The translations under genes and the position numbers were made by a program. Under the pieces are notes generated by a model that saw nothing but the letters and a program-made list of their open reading frames with translations, had not been told where the DNA came from and ran no database searches. Below, piece by piece: positions 1 to 12,200 of a stretch of 64,000 nucleotides of DNA. The DNA lies in contig JASJZH010000005.1 of NCBI GenBank assembly GCA_037178975.1, positions 2,542,001 through 2,606,000 of the forward strand. Direction: 5' to 3'. The stretch is from Oscheius tipulae (taxonomy: Eukaryota; Nematoda; Chromadorea; Rhabditida; Rhabditidae). The stretch's first letter is position 1, and every line of letters starts with the position of its first letter.

Positions 1-1481
1 TAATTTCTTTGCTTCCCAAGGTGGTATTACAGTGTCCTTACGAGATTTCAGTTTTTCCGTTATCGGGACAGAAAAAAGCATAAGTGTTTCAACGTTTGTA
101 CCCACCCTTGTTCTTTTCGATACAGACACTAATGGTACGATTCGTTTTTTCATCTACCAATATTTACACTTGTTCTTTGTTTTAGCCAGGATACAAAAGA
201 AATTTTAGCCTTTCCAACCGAATTTGAGTAATAGCACACCCAGTTTATCAGAAATACGCAGAGATCACGATAATAAACTGTGCAGAATGACCTTTCCCGC
301 CTCATTGCAAAAGCAAAAAAAAAAACTGGTCTGGTTTCATCTGGATGCACAAACAACACCACCCTCACCCCCAGATTACAAACAGGGCAATCGTCTGCTG
401 TGTTCCGTCTCTGTATAGGTCAACAGCGGGATGATCTCTGGAATAGAAGAGAGCATTTTGAGGATTTTATTGCTTCCATTTTGCTTTTCATCATCTACCC
501 AAATTGGAACTCGTCCAACTCGCTTATCCTCGACGTTTTTTCAACTCGTTTATCCTAAACGTTTTTCCAACAAACAATGAGGACTTTTTTTACTTTTACC
601 ATTCTTTTTCCACACTAGACATTGAAGCCAGGATCTTTCTTATAACGTCTGCTTGAAACATTTTTCTAAAACAAAATACCCGTTCTACCCTATTTTCAAA
701 CCGTAAAATTTTGTAAGACTCGGTAGAGGCGGAGAAAGGTAGAATTTCCGAAGTGAAAGGTTGGATATAGCTATTTTTGTCATCCCTTTATTAGAAGTTA
801 CAAACAATATCGAACGCTCTGTCTTTTCTTACTTGATTTCAGGATCACATTGAAACGTAAAGCACTCGCAAGCTAAACGTTTGCTACAGCGAAGATACCA
901 TCATATACCTTTTTTCTTGAAAGGACCAATTTTCACCTACTTTTCCATTCAATTCCCGTTCTCCAACTACCATAGCTCTTGATGTCTCGGTGCACAATTT
1001 ATTCCCTCCCAAAGTGTGCTAGTAGAATAGTTCCAACTAAAAAAAATCTACTGGTACAAACCTCGCATAAAATTGTTTTTGGATGTTGTGGAAAACGTGC
1101 CATAGCTTCCGTAAAGGTTCCATCTATACTTTTTCTTTGAAACATAAAACTTTTCTATAAACAACTTTTGGTTACTCTTAGTCCCATTTCCCCATTCAAA
1201 TCCTGTTCTCCAATCACCATAACCCTTGTTTTCCTCCCAGTACAGTCTCGGCCCGGGAACCTTTTTTACCCAAAAATTTGCTCTCCGAGTTCGACCTTAT
1301 CATGTTGACCTCCGGTCTACCCGGGAGTACTCTTCGTCTTTGATCAGAACTTGTTTGTCCCATCATATCCAGCCCAAAAAGGTCTCGCGTCCCTTATCAG
1401 TCTGGACCGTGTTTTCGATCTCTCCTTCATCAGTTTTCTGTCTCTTTTAAGAACTTTTTACGTTTCAGCACAAGTATAAGA
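1..1481. other. Non-coding upstream region
   Basis: No convincing exon was seen on either strand; the open frames are short and compositionally random. The stretch carries three exact copies of the dispersed heptamer TGAAACA/TGTTTCA (near 83, 654 and 1138). It ends with a TTTCAG-type acceptor at about 1461-1466, 15 nt before the start codon of the next gene. That acceptor could be a spliced-leader acceptor or the end of an intron in a 5' UTR. Confidence 0.6.
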
Positions 1482-4400
1482 ATGGATTTTTTCGACTCGC
1501 AGCACGTTAGCCTTGATTCCGGAATGGGGTCGGACAACGACAGCCAGCTGGTCAGAGTCTGGAGGGAGAAGGAAGAGCTGGAGCGGAAGTTGAACAACAT
1601 GTTGGATCAGCAGAAAGGTGGGAAAATAGAAGAAACCCGGAATGTTTTGATAAATTGAATGTGCTAAAATATCTCGAATTGCCGGGCAGAACTTAATCTG
1701 TCTTATACAAAACGGGTGAAACAACAAAAGTCTGGAAACTTTTTTTTGTAAATGTTTCAAACTACCTATTTGTGCTGAATTCACGGAAAACGTTGGAACA
1801 TAGACAATAATGAAATAGCCAGATTTGAACGGTAGAGAAAATCACGTTTGTTCTCGTAGCAGATTTCTAGTGGTACATATTTTCCTGTTTCAGTAAGAGA
1901 AGGTGCTGAAACAACATTGTTCCTAGAGGCGGCAGAGGGTAGTACGAATGTTTCACTGGAACTCTAAGAGGGAACGTGGTTGAACACACTGCTTGTAAGG
2001 TCTTTGTGTCTAAGAAAACAGGAGAGTTTCTTCAGAAAGACCCAATTTGGTGTTTCTTCCTTGATGGACTTTTGCATTTTTTTTTCAACATTACTATGAG
2101 AGTTTGAAAATCCCATTGAAAAAGTGCTCCACCTTCATTGATTCCCTTTTAGTGCCATCTTGAAACCTAAAAGTTTCCAACACTCTCCACCTACAAAACA
2201 TACCATTTCCAGGTAGTCGCTCCTCGACCCTCTCCAGACCCTCTCCTCTAGGAAGTCCTACAAGTTTGTTTCATCCAGTTCTCCTCCAAACACTCAATTT
2301 CCAGACAATAATCTAGTACACGGAATCCAGGAAACGCTCCAGAATCTAGTCTGTCAATTAGAACAGTTCGGACAGAAGTTTGATGCCTTGACTAATAGAG
2401 GTTATCGCACCCTTATATCATTCCAAAATACCTAAATGTAGTCGTTGAAATGGAGCAAAAGATCCACGAGCTGCAGGGAACAAGACAGACAGTGACCCTA
2501 CTGCAGAACAATTTAGTGGGCAAGTCACTGGATTTGAATGAGATGACATCGAGACTGGAGTTGGTGGAACGGGCTCAGAGGGTTGGTGGCTTTTACATTT
2601 TTTTGAGCAAAGAGTTGTTTTGGTGAAAAGCGATGACAAGCTCATATTGTGTCAGATATACAGCGCTATACTTAATAAAGACAGTGAAACAAAAAAAGCT
2701 TAATGAAATCTCATGCACTAGGCAAATGATACTCGAGAATGCTTTCACTGCTGTCGCAAGCATTTTTGTTGTCACAACACCTAGGAAGTACCAGTTCCAG
2801 CTTCAATATAGCAACAAACTGAAACATTCTTTTTTCACAATTTTGTAATTTCAACTTGAACGTTTTTCGTCTCTAAAGCCGGATTTGTTTTTTGGAACAT
2901 CCGTTATGAGATAGCGGTACATCTCATTTGGCCTTCTGATACGAACAGAGAAACAAAAGGTTGATCAAAAGACCCTTTTGAATCTAACAAAATCAGAAAG
3001 TTCGTCTTGACTGTATTCCAGCAGGAAAATGCAACTTCGGTTGAGTAAAACAGAAGCTATATCAGACAAGAATGAAACACAGATTTTTGCGACTCCCAAA
3101 AAAGTATTCTTCCAAAACCTGTCAGGTTTTAGTACCCCTAAAATGAAGCGATATCGATTAACTCAACATAACAGCCTTGGTTGAAACATAATAAAAAATC
3201 AGCGTAATTTCTGTGATGCCATCTAACTCTATAGTCTCACAATCTTTTTTTCTGGACTGTGGATGTACCTATTACTGAAACGTAACTGGTATGCAGCATA
3301 AACACACACTGTGAAACAGAAAAGACCAAGACCAAGTTTCAAAATGGGAAAGGGACATTCTTTTGATTTTTAAAAGTTTTTCAATGTTCCGATTGTCAAC
3401 TAGGTGACTTGCACGATTATCATCAACAGCTGAAACATTTTTCTTTTTTAGACCCCGTTTCAAAAACTAACAATTCCAGGGCGCCGCCACCTACTCCGAC
3501 CTGGTGAAACGTAAGAAAATTCTGGAACAGGGTGGAACGAATCCTCCTCTCGTGGAAAAGAAGCAGATTCCCCGGAAGCACTCTTTCCCCTTGGCCCGGT
3601 CTACTCTGGAAGAACCCCGACCGATCTTTTCGCGCAAAATACGCGAAAAGTATGAGGACAGACCGACCAGGAAGAACAGTGTTCCCACGAGACGGCAAGA
3701 ACAAATGTCTACAAGTTCACCTTCTTCTGGGGTAAGAAAAAGTACAAAATGTTTCAAAAAGGTACTTTAGGGCCTTCGGGGAGTGTCATCCTGGTCGTCT
3801 TTCACTGCTCCCAGGGCTAGATTTGCTGAGACTGGAGGGGAGAATTCTGGAGAGGAGGTAAGCTTTTTGTTTTTCAATTTGGGTTCAAGTAAAAGGAGAA
3901 AGATTTTGCTTCACTTTATCGTCGTTATTTCCGAAAAAATAAGACGAATAACAAGGGATCGAAAAAAAAGGTTACGTTTCAGATTCAGTTCAAATAGACA
4001 GAGCCGTTTTCCTTTTACTGCTTTGAGTTAAATCAAAGGAAAACAAAGTAAATTAGATGCAAACTTTTATGTTTCAAGCTCACTACAAATAAAGACAGCT
4101 TTTTCTCTTTACTACTGCAGCGAGAACCGCGTGTAAAAAAGAAACCTGCCGTGAAAATGTAAACTTTTCGTGTTTCTAGTTTAGCTCAAGTAAAATAACA
4201 ATATGTCTTTTTTTACTAGGGAGTCAAAATATAAATACCAGGCAGTGGTGGCGCTCTTCTTCCACAACACCGACTCTCCAAGCGGTCTCTCATTCGAACT
4301 CGGCGATCAACTGGAAATTGCTGGAAGGACGGGAGAAGAGTTCTCTATGGCTCGAAACAGTCAAGGACAGACCGGATTCATACCGAATAAATTGGTGGGT

Positions 4401-5786
4401 TCTGAAAAAATACGACTATGAAGCAGTTTGACAAAAAAATTTATGATTATTCAGGTTCAGTGAAACATTCATTGAACTTCCTTTCTTTCTAAAAGTCTCA
4501 ATGTTTCAACTTCCATACTTATACAGAACTTTTTACTGAGAAGGCCAATATCGCCTCTTCTTCGATACCCCTAAAACATATACTTTCAGCCTTTGCTGTT
4601 TCTTCATATCAACATGGTCTAAAATGTTTCAACTCTTAGTTGTGCTTTTGGGAAGAAGTTCTAAATGTTTCAAACACTGCTCATAATGGAACAGAAAGAA
4701 GACCTTCCAATTAGTTGTTTACTCCCGTACCTAAACTAGTCAAGCTCTTTAGATAAGCAACTTGCCCACGGCAAGTTTTCTATCAGTCATTTATCCTAGC
4801 CTGTTGCAATACAGCATTCTACAGGCACGACATGACTTTCTCACTGAACATTAGTGGATTTTTTATTTTATAGTTCCAGTGAAACATTGACGTTTTTAAA
4901 CTCATTTTTTTTTTACACTGAAAGGGTCTGAAATGTTTCAGTTTTGACTGTTATTGTGATGCAATCCAATTCGCTTACTATTTATACACTTGCGGACTTT
5001 ATGGCTAAAAAAACTCTTCCCGACGCATGAAATCAAGTCAAAGTTCTCTGTATTTATTCAAGAGGTAAAACATACCTGTATTCAGTAAATACTGAAACTC
5101 TTTAGTTCAAATCTTCGTTATTGTTCTAGTAGTGCGTTATTATTGTTTCACCGCCCGTTCTTATCAATAACAGATCAACGTATGTAATGCCTGATTCTTG
5201 GGTTCCCATACGTAAAACAAAAAAAGAAGAGAACTAACAAGAAGTGTTTCTGACAATTGAATGAGGAATAGTATAAGTTTGGAACCTTTGTGTCTCTGTT
5301 AGTGCTGCAGAAGTTTGGTTCCACATATGTGATCGCTCTGAAATATAAAAACTTTCATTGTTCAGTATATTTCAATTTTTGGAACCAATCACACTCTGAA
5401 GAGTCAACGTATGATCAATTCAGGTCCAACGAGTCTTGCCCCTCGATCGGAGCACCTGGTTCTACGGAAATTTACTGGAAACTGAAGTCGAAACCCTATT
5501 ATCATCCGCTCTTCCCGGAGACTTTCTAGTTCGAATCACTCCCGAGAATCAGTACATTGTTGGGCTGAAAGGAAAGACGAAAATCCACCATATTCCGGTA
5601 CGTCTCTCTCCCGTATTATCTCGGAAATTCTGCGTTTCAGGTTCCAACAGTCAACGGAAGGATGGAGATGGGAGGAAGGAGCTTCGCCAATGTCCAATGC
5701 ATGATTACGTACTATTTATTTACCAAAGTTCCTATTGTTTTTGGAGAGCATTTGAAGAGGCCACTGCTAAAGTAAGAAGTTGGTAA
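1482..5786 (+). CDS. Coiled-coil / SH3 / SH2 adaptor-like protein
   Basis: Nine exons with consistent phases: 1482-1617, 2305-2400, 2442-2581, 3480-3731, 3771-3857, 4121-4158, 4220-4394, 5424-5597, 5641-5786, about 414 residues. Residues 1-125 are charged and heptad-like (REKEELERKLNNMLDQQK), so probably a coiled coil. Residues 125-250 are basic and Ser/Pro-rich. An SH3 domain follows (YQAVVALFFHN, LSFELGDQLEI, GFIPNKL). An SH2 domain follows directly (STWFYGNL, GDFLVRITPENQY, then a C-terminal part ending PLLK). SH2 domains bind phosphotyrosine and SH3 domains bind proline-rich peptides, so a signalling adaptor role is likely. No kinase domain follows: a stop comes after a few residues and AATAAA lies at 5790-5795. 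The usual Arg of the FLVR motif is present. Exon 6 is only 38 nt and introns of 39 and 41 nt occur. I cannot name an orthologue. A missed upstream or downstream exon is possible. Confidence 0.8.
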
Positions 5787-6429
5787 AAGAATAAATTAAT
5801 GAGAAAAGTTGAAGAAAGACAGAGAGACAAATATATCCTTAAAAGCACTGAATTTCCCGTGACTTCGAAGTAAAACATATATTGTTTCGAAAACCCGCGC
5901 ATTGTCAAATTAAACTGTCAAACTACCGTGTAGTCACAGTAGTTGAAAAGGAAAAAAACAGAAACTGCTCCAATACTTGTAGTCATAAGACTTTTTGTTT
6001 GGTTGACATTAGCTCTTTTCCGATAGAAGTTTGGATGATATTTTGCTTCACGCAGTAATGACGCTAGTACGTCCGTGCCCAAACTTGTTGCAAAAAGTCA
6101 AAATATACAAGTCACAAGTAGTCACAATTCACTTCCAATCATCGAACGGTGTACCATCGAGATTATTTATTCACCCTCTCATTGAAATAAACGAAAACCT
6201 GAATGCGGGCAAGAAGGAAGAAGACGACGAGTTTGGACATTGTTGTAGAGAGTTCCGTTATCGACGAGAGTATACACGGGAAAAAATATCATATTTAAGA
6301 ATATATTTAAGTAAGCTTCCTAGTCTAACTCGAGCTGTTTTTGTTGTTGCATTCTGCACAAAAACGAGTCTAGAGATAGCGGATTATCAGTAGTATGAAA
6401 GCATGCAGGAAAGGGGAGGAGATGCAAAA
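5787..6429. other. Intergenic, no supported gene
   Basis: It contains the AATAAA (5790-5795) for the preceding gene. A 120-codon open frame at 6031-6393 has no recognisable domain, signal peptide or splice context and is probably chance. An 11-base TTTTTGTTGTT-type stretch near 6340 is the only low-complexity part. Confidence 0.5.
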
Positions 6430-6690
6430 ATGGTAAAGTTCTCACTCTTCCTCCTATTCGTCTGTGTTCTGGCTACATTGGCCCAGAGTCCGCCCACCTA
6501 TTACGGAACTGCAGAGGCGTGCAACAAGAACTGCTCAAAGAAATGTTCTTCTGTGGCTCTCTACCGCTGCAATTCTCCCAAAGGAGAAACTCTTGTTGGC
6601 GGACTCGGCGAGTCGCAGTGCAACACAGTTTGTCCAAAAATGGGCGGTAAGTGCCAGAAGACACCGTACTGGTTCTGTCCCAAGTGCTAA
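6430..6690 (+). CDS. Small secreted cysteine-rich protein
   Basis: Single exon. The second in-frame ATG (6430) is preferred over 6403 because it puts a clean signal peptide (MVKFSLFLLFVCVLATLAQS) at the very N terminus. The mature part is about 66 residues with nine cysteines and runs of Lys/Asn (EACNKNCSKKCSS, ending YWFCPKC). Cysteine density and secretion suggest a disulfide-stabilised extracellular peptide, for instance defensive or cuticular. I do not recognise the family, so function is not assigned. Nine cysteines leave one unpaired, or a partner lies in an unrecognised exon. Minus-strand exon-like pieces begin just downstream; overlap is not excluded. Confidence 0.6.
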   Translation: MVKFSLFLLFVCVLATLAQSPPTYYGTAEACNKNCSKKCSSVALYRCNSPKGETLVGGLGESQCNTVCPKMGGKCQKTPYWFCPKC

Positions 6691-6749
6691 TTCTGTTCGA
6701 ATGATAAATCTCTCACCTGTACATTTCGCTGTAACTGGGCTCGACTGTC

Positions 6750-7855
6750 TCCTGACATATTGACATGATCGGTCGCAGGCTCCCAGAAACCGATCTGAAG
6801 AGTTCCATATCGAATCAGAAGAGATCTACTTTTATCATCCAGTTTGCCACTGTATCCCAGAAGATGGATCCACATGGAAAAGTTGCTGGCCTTTTGATCC
6901 GGATTCAGACGACGAAGATCACCCGTAAGACCTCGGTTGTTCTGAAACTTATCCAATCGAATGGAGAGCAAAAAGAGTTACATTATTCTGCAGAGCTTTG
7001 ATGTCCGCCCATGTTGATAGCGTCTCTGCGGCCTGGTAGGCTTCTTGCAGGCTGTCTGTGGAGCATCGTCCATCTGTTGACTGGCAGCCAGATCCGAATA
7101 GACGTTGGCTAGAGTGTAGATGGCGTCGAAAGTGAAGATCGCCTCGGACATTCTCAATTTCCTAGAATGACGTGTTTTGGCATTCCACTTGAATGCCACA
7201 TGTTCCTCAATCGTCTGGTTAGATCGAGAAAAACAAACCAAATGACAAACCGGTCATTTTGTACAGTGTAGTGTCAATTGCAGATCATCCAGTGTTCATC
7301 TCGTGAGGAGAAGAGAGGATGTTTTCGCTACTCGTCTACAACAACCCGTTTTCGTCTTATTCAGCTTATGACCATCATTCTTCTCAAAATTCGGCATCTA
7401 GAGAAACCCAGAAGCGTTGTGAGGGTCCATCTCGTCCGTCTCCTCAGCCTCGGCCAGATTGTTCTCGAACTCGGATACCCTGGAAATTTTGAAGGTTATT
7501 ACGGGAAAATGGCATATTCCCTCACCTTCCTATGCTTTTAGAGGTCAAAAAAGTGATTGTTCAGCATTTTTGTGTCCTGCAAAGTTGAAGCCCATATCAA
7601 AATCTACAACTTTCTGAACATCGTTGGGATCTTGTGTCACAGACGTACCATCTCCTGACGGTATATCTCTCCGAGTGCTGGTTCTAGTCAATCGATTTCT
7701 ACCCTTATTCTCATCCTAGAATATGGGTTTCACCGAAAAAAGCTGACAAAATCCTTCAATTTTCATTCACCGTCCAATCTGGTCAAAGAGCTGGTAGTGG
7801 ACCTCGTATTTGCAGCGCTTCTTGTTCAGAAAGACCATCGGCTTGAATCTGGAAA
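6750..7855 (-). pseudogene. Minus-strand exon-like pieces of an unresolved gene
   Basis: Several stretches look coding on the minus strand, with good codon bias and splice-like borders. About 7855-7790 encodes KPMVFLNKKRCKYEVHYQLF and ends at a GTGAAT donor. About 7485-7405 encodes VSEFENNLAEAEETDEMDPH. About 7160-7000 encodes SEAIFTFDAIYTLANVYSDL and then, in another frame, DSLQEAYQAAETLSTWADIK. About 6970-6750 encodes NNRGLTGDLRRLNPDQKASN. I could not join them with consistent phases, and the frame change inside 7160-7000 points to a frameshift, so a decayed gene is the simplest reading. The KPMVF exon resembles part of the gene at 9293-12916 (EPMIFYTKSRF), so this may be a degraded relative. 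Family not recognised. Confidence 0.3.
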
Positions 7856-7859
7856 TTGA

Positions 7860-8479
7860 AGTATACCAATGCTGATCAAGAAGGCAGTGCGTAGAGAACT
7901 TTATGTGAGGCTACATATTGAAGTCGAAACATAACTTTTTCCAGTTACAGTCCAAGTTTCTTCGATTGGGCTTCAAATCTAGCTTAGTCACGGTGTAATT
8001 CATGTCGCGAAACCGTCATGGCAACTTTGAAACCGCGGCTTTCCGAACGAACAATTTGTCTTTGAAACTCTCAAGATATACTGAAACTGAAACTTTTAGA
8101 ACTCGCCCCTGTCAAGGGTGAAAAAAAAACATCGAATGAAATGAAACATGAAGCATGGCTATGAAACAAATATGTTTCAGCTTCAACATCTAACGTGGCA
8201 GTCACTTCCAGTTTCAATGAATATATCCAGCCGTGAAAATAACAAATTTTGAAGGAGAAATAATTGAAAGGTACGAAGATATTTTAAGCTACAAATAAGT
8301 TTCTAGCGTTGTAGCGTAGTAAAAAAAAATCCAAGGGCGAGATAGATCACATAAATCTAGGTAAAATAGTTGCTGAGTACAAAATATTTCAAACGTAGCA
8401 TACAGCTTCACCATAATTCCAACTGCTATTGATTCTTTGGAGATAGACCACATAAATGGCATACTTTTGAATTTGTTTC
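7860..8479. other. Non-coding stretch upstream of mariner remnant
   Basis: No supported exon. It contains a short palindrome made of two heptamers facing each other (TGAAACA at 8162-8168, TGTTTCA at 8173-8179). Confidence 0.5.
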
Positions 8480-8945
8480 AGAAACTACCCTCACGGCCGC
8501 CATATACAGCCAGCAACTTGGAATGGTCGTCGTTGCACTTCGTCAGAAATGGCCGCTGAAGTCGAAGGTCATCCTGCAGATGGACAACGCGCGCCCCCAT
8601 GTTGCAAAACTCACTCGCTCCAAGATCCACGACCTGATTTGGGAGACTTTACCCCATCCTCCTTATAGCCCGGACCTTGCCCCTTTCGACTATTATCTCT
8701 TCCGTACTCTCAACAACGAGATTGGAGGACAACAGTTCGATTCCGACGGCGCACTCAAAACCTGGTTGACAAACTTCTTCGCGTCGAAACCCAAGGTGTT
8801 CTATGAGCGTGGCATCCGTAAGCTACCCGTGAAATGGGCAGACGTGGTACATCATAATGGTAATTACAACGAATGAAAAAGTTGATTGGAAGTCAATAAA
8901 TTTTTGCATTTGAAAAAGCGAAAAGACTTATTTGCCAACCCAATA
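8480..8945 (+). mobile_element. 5'-truncated mariner (Tc1/mariner) transposon remnant
   Basis: An open frame (8523-8876 plus a short in-frame extension upstream reading IYSQQL) encodes the C-terminal third of a mariner-type transposase. It shows the MDNARPHVA motif around the second catalytic Asp and PYSPDLAPFDYYLFRTL with the third Asp, spaced as expected for the D,D34D family. After the stop comes a short tail and a terminal repeat, CTTATTTGCCAACCCAATA (8927-8945), the typical mariner end, followed by TA. The N-terminal DNA-binding part, first catalytic Asp and 5' terminal repeat are absent, so it cannot encode a working transposase. The surviving frame has no stops, suggesting fairly recent decay. 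Confidence 0.85.
8927..8945 (+). repeat. Mariner 3' terminal inverted repeat
   Basis: CTTATTTGCCAACCCAATA reads, on the other strand, as the usual mariner terminus (TTGGGTTGGCAAATAAG). No matching 5' copy was found in the preceding kilobase. Confidence 0.75.
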
Positions 8946-9292
8946 TTAACGTTATCTCTTTGTAATGAAAGAAGTTTTTACGCTATAGAGTACTGTACGT
9001 GCCACAATTGGCCGAGCTCGCACGATTTACATCCTCTAGCCCCTTTTTGTCTATCATAATCGGTTCAAGAAAGTAGAGCATAATTGGAAAGACGCGGAAC
9101 GCATTTTTTCTTGCCTGTGTATCGAAGATCTACAAGGGATGAGTTGGTGCGCACCCAAAAACCCGGCCCATTTGAAAAATGCTCTCTTATTCCTGACCAG
9201 ACTATATGTTTTGCTCAACGCAGTTTCAATAAACATATTATTGGTAACAACCAAAGTTTTCATTTACCTTGTTATTGAAACTCAAAAAAGCT

Positions 9293-12200
9293 TCATTTCT
9301 CTTTCGGCTTCTGTTTCAACAGCACTTCTATACCTTCGATTTTCTTTGTCAAAACTTCCAATCTTTCTTGTACTGAAGTATCTGGTTTACTCTGAAGCCC
9401 AACCAATTCCCCAACAAAATTGCTGGTCATCATAGCCAGTTCCTTTTCCGAGAACTTTTGCTTCTTTTCATCATTGCAAATACGTAAATAGAGCGGGAAA
9501 TCCTGAAATTTGAATATTTCACCACCTAAATAAGTGAATCCCTGCTCCAGAAGATGGCTGACATTGTAGATTTGACCTCCGAAGAAAATTATCCACCTGA
9601 CCAGCCTCTCATTATAGCTGGCAACTTCGAGGGAATCGTATTGTTTCACGTCCTGTATAAAAGTCAAGATTTTGAAACATGAAATATTACCATTGTTGGA
9701 CGACTGCTAGTAACCATCTTCCAGAGACCTTTTATTCCTCCCGGAGCCTCTTCTATAACCAGTTCTGGGTCCTGGTAGTGGACAGGGAGACATTTTCTCC
9801 CTGGAGGGAACCTGGACTTTGTGTAGAAGATCATAGGCTCGTTTTTGTTGAAGAAGGGTGTCAGGTCAGACTGAAAAAGTGAAGAGAGGGGTGAATTGCT
9901 GTGTATAGCATGAATATTAATAATTTAAATACAATTTTTGGTGTTTCAGTGAGAAGATCGCACTTAGCTAACAATAATAAATAGCATCTTGACAAATAGC
10001 GGTCGTATGAAACAAACTTTTTTTTCACATACTCTTCTTCGAACAGTCCAATTATATTTTACGCACCCTTCTCTGCCTCCTAGCAACAACCGGCTTCTTC
10101 GTCCCTAATTAGTAAAGAGTGTAAAGCATAAATAGTTGTTCACCCTACACACGACTAACATCACTTGCAATGCTTCTTCTCATAGTAACTGCAAAACATT
10201 TTGGTTCAACAAAAACATGATTGGTTTTTGTTGAAGAAGGAGGCGAGGTCTGACTGGAGGAGAGGATGGAATTGAGGTGGGAGCAAAATTTTTTCTCTGA
10301 CCATTATACATCGTGAAGATTAGTCATTTCTTTCGGTTTAATTTTTGCTATTGCATTGGCCGCGTTTAGCGGAAAGCAGTAGTATTTTGGCACATAGCAA
10401 TCGCATGGAACAAAAAAGTGTTCACTTGTCCTGCTTGGAACCGTAGTACAGTCTGATTATTATTTTTTGAAATAACTGTCTGGGAGTATCTTCTTGGTTA
10501 TTTGTACCTGATTAGTAGAGTGCAACATAAAACTTTACTCGCTAGACGTTGGACTCCAAAACGAAACCTTTGGGTCGGTTTGGTCTAAAAGCTATTAAAA
10601 TACAATAAGTAGTCAAGGAAGACTTGAAATATGTAGTGGACCAGGAAATCTACAGATTATTAGTACTATGCTCCTTCTCATAGGAACTGTGAAACATTGT
10701 GGTCTTACCAAATTATATGACTCAGTTTTATTGGAAAAGGTCTTGGAATCATTTGGTTTTGAGCGGAAAAATGCCTTCAAGCTGACACTATTCTCAAAAT
10801 TTCATATTATCTTTAGTGAGCAAGTTGAAACGTAAAGCATGGATACGGATCTACGGAGCCGCTTGAAACTGAACACGCTTGAAAAAAAAATGGGATTAAC
10901 TGGCGCTGTCTTGAAGTTAGTAACTCCATTTACAACACTTCTACTTATAATAACTGTGAAACATTTTGATTCTACAAAACTACGGGATTCTGACGAAAGA
11001 GTTGATATTCTAAATTACGACAACTCAAAAAAGGTGAACCGTCTCGTATAGGTCGAACTAGAAAATTGAATGGACCCTGACTGTCAGACAGTTGTACTGT
11101 CGCTTTGTAACCTGATTTTTTCTTATTTTTATGCTACCTTTCTTGATGTGACTGAACTTCAAACTATCTGATTCCCTTATTAAGGACTTTGAAACACAAA
11201 CCTTGTAAACTGGCCCAAAATCCTGAAGTGGACAGTAGAATTGAGACGAGCCGGCGTAAGTGGAAGGATGAACCACTGGGCGTTTCTGGAAAATGTTGAC
11301 AGTTATTGGATAACGACAGATACATTGGAAAAGTCATAGATCACGACCTCTTCATCTTTCTTTGAAAGATTTTGTTATTATTTTTTTGAGAAAAAATTTC
11401 TGATATTGACAATACCATCCATTTTCGGATAGTTATCATTCCAGTGAAACGTTCAAGACCTAAAGCACTGATCTCACCTCGATTCCTCTCACTTCCGGTA
11501 CTGCCTTTGTACCAATAACTAGTAACAGTTGTCTCATTTCTAAACAAAATTGAATGGTTCTGTTTCAAAAATGGTACTACCGTCCGAGGAACCACCGAAT
11601 CGATCGCTTGTCGTTGGGTTCTTTAGACAATTTTCTATCCTGTTCTCCAGTGTTTCTACTAAAACCGCTGAAAAATACTTTGAAAAGAGCATAGATACTC
11701 ACCTCGGTCTACCAGATTCTCTAGAATCGTTGTTGTTTCATCGAACTTAGATAGGCAGAGGTCGAGAGAAGATCGAATGGTACGTAAAAAATCTGACAAA
11801 CAACAAAAGATGTCTGTATTGCAGCTTCACTACAATAAAGTCAATTCACGCTATAACGCACCACCCCACCCCCTTCTCTCTCACATACAATCTTTTGTGT
11901 TTCAGTACACCTACTAATAGCAAGCTGTAGCTCTGTGATAGTCAGTCACTCGTCCGAAATTGCCTCTTCATAACAACTTTTCAGCTTCAATCCATGCAAT
12001 ATCGACATAGTCAGCTTTCCAAGCATAACACTTGAGCTGGTGTACAGCTTTGCAGGACATTGTCAAGCTTGGAAGCGCATAGTTTTGGACACAAGAAGGG
12101 AACTATCCGAATAAGTACGATTTTTGAAACACTTTTAGTATTTGAGCCAGTTCGAACACAGTTTGTATTTAAAATACCGTGAAGTCTCTAGATGAAAAAG

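Noticed and set aside
6031-6393. 120-codon open frame on + strand
   Set aside because: No domain, no signal peptide, A/T-rich random composition and no splice or conservation evidence.
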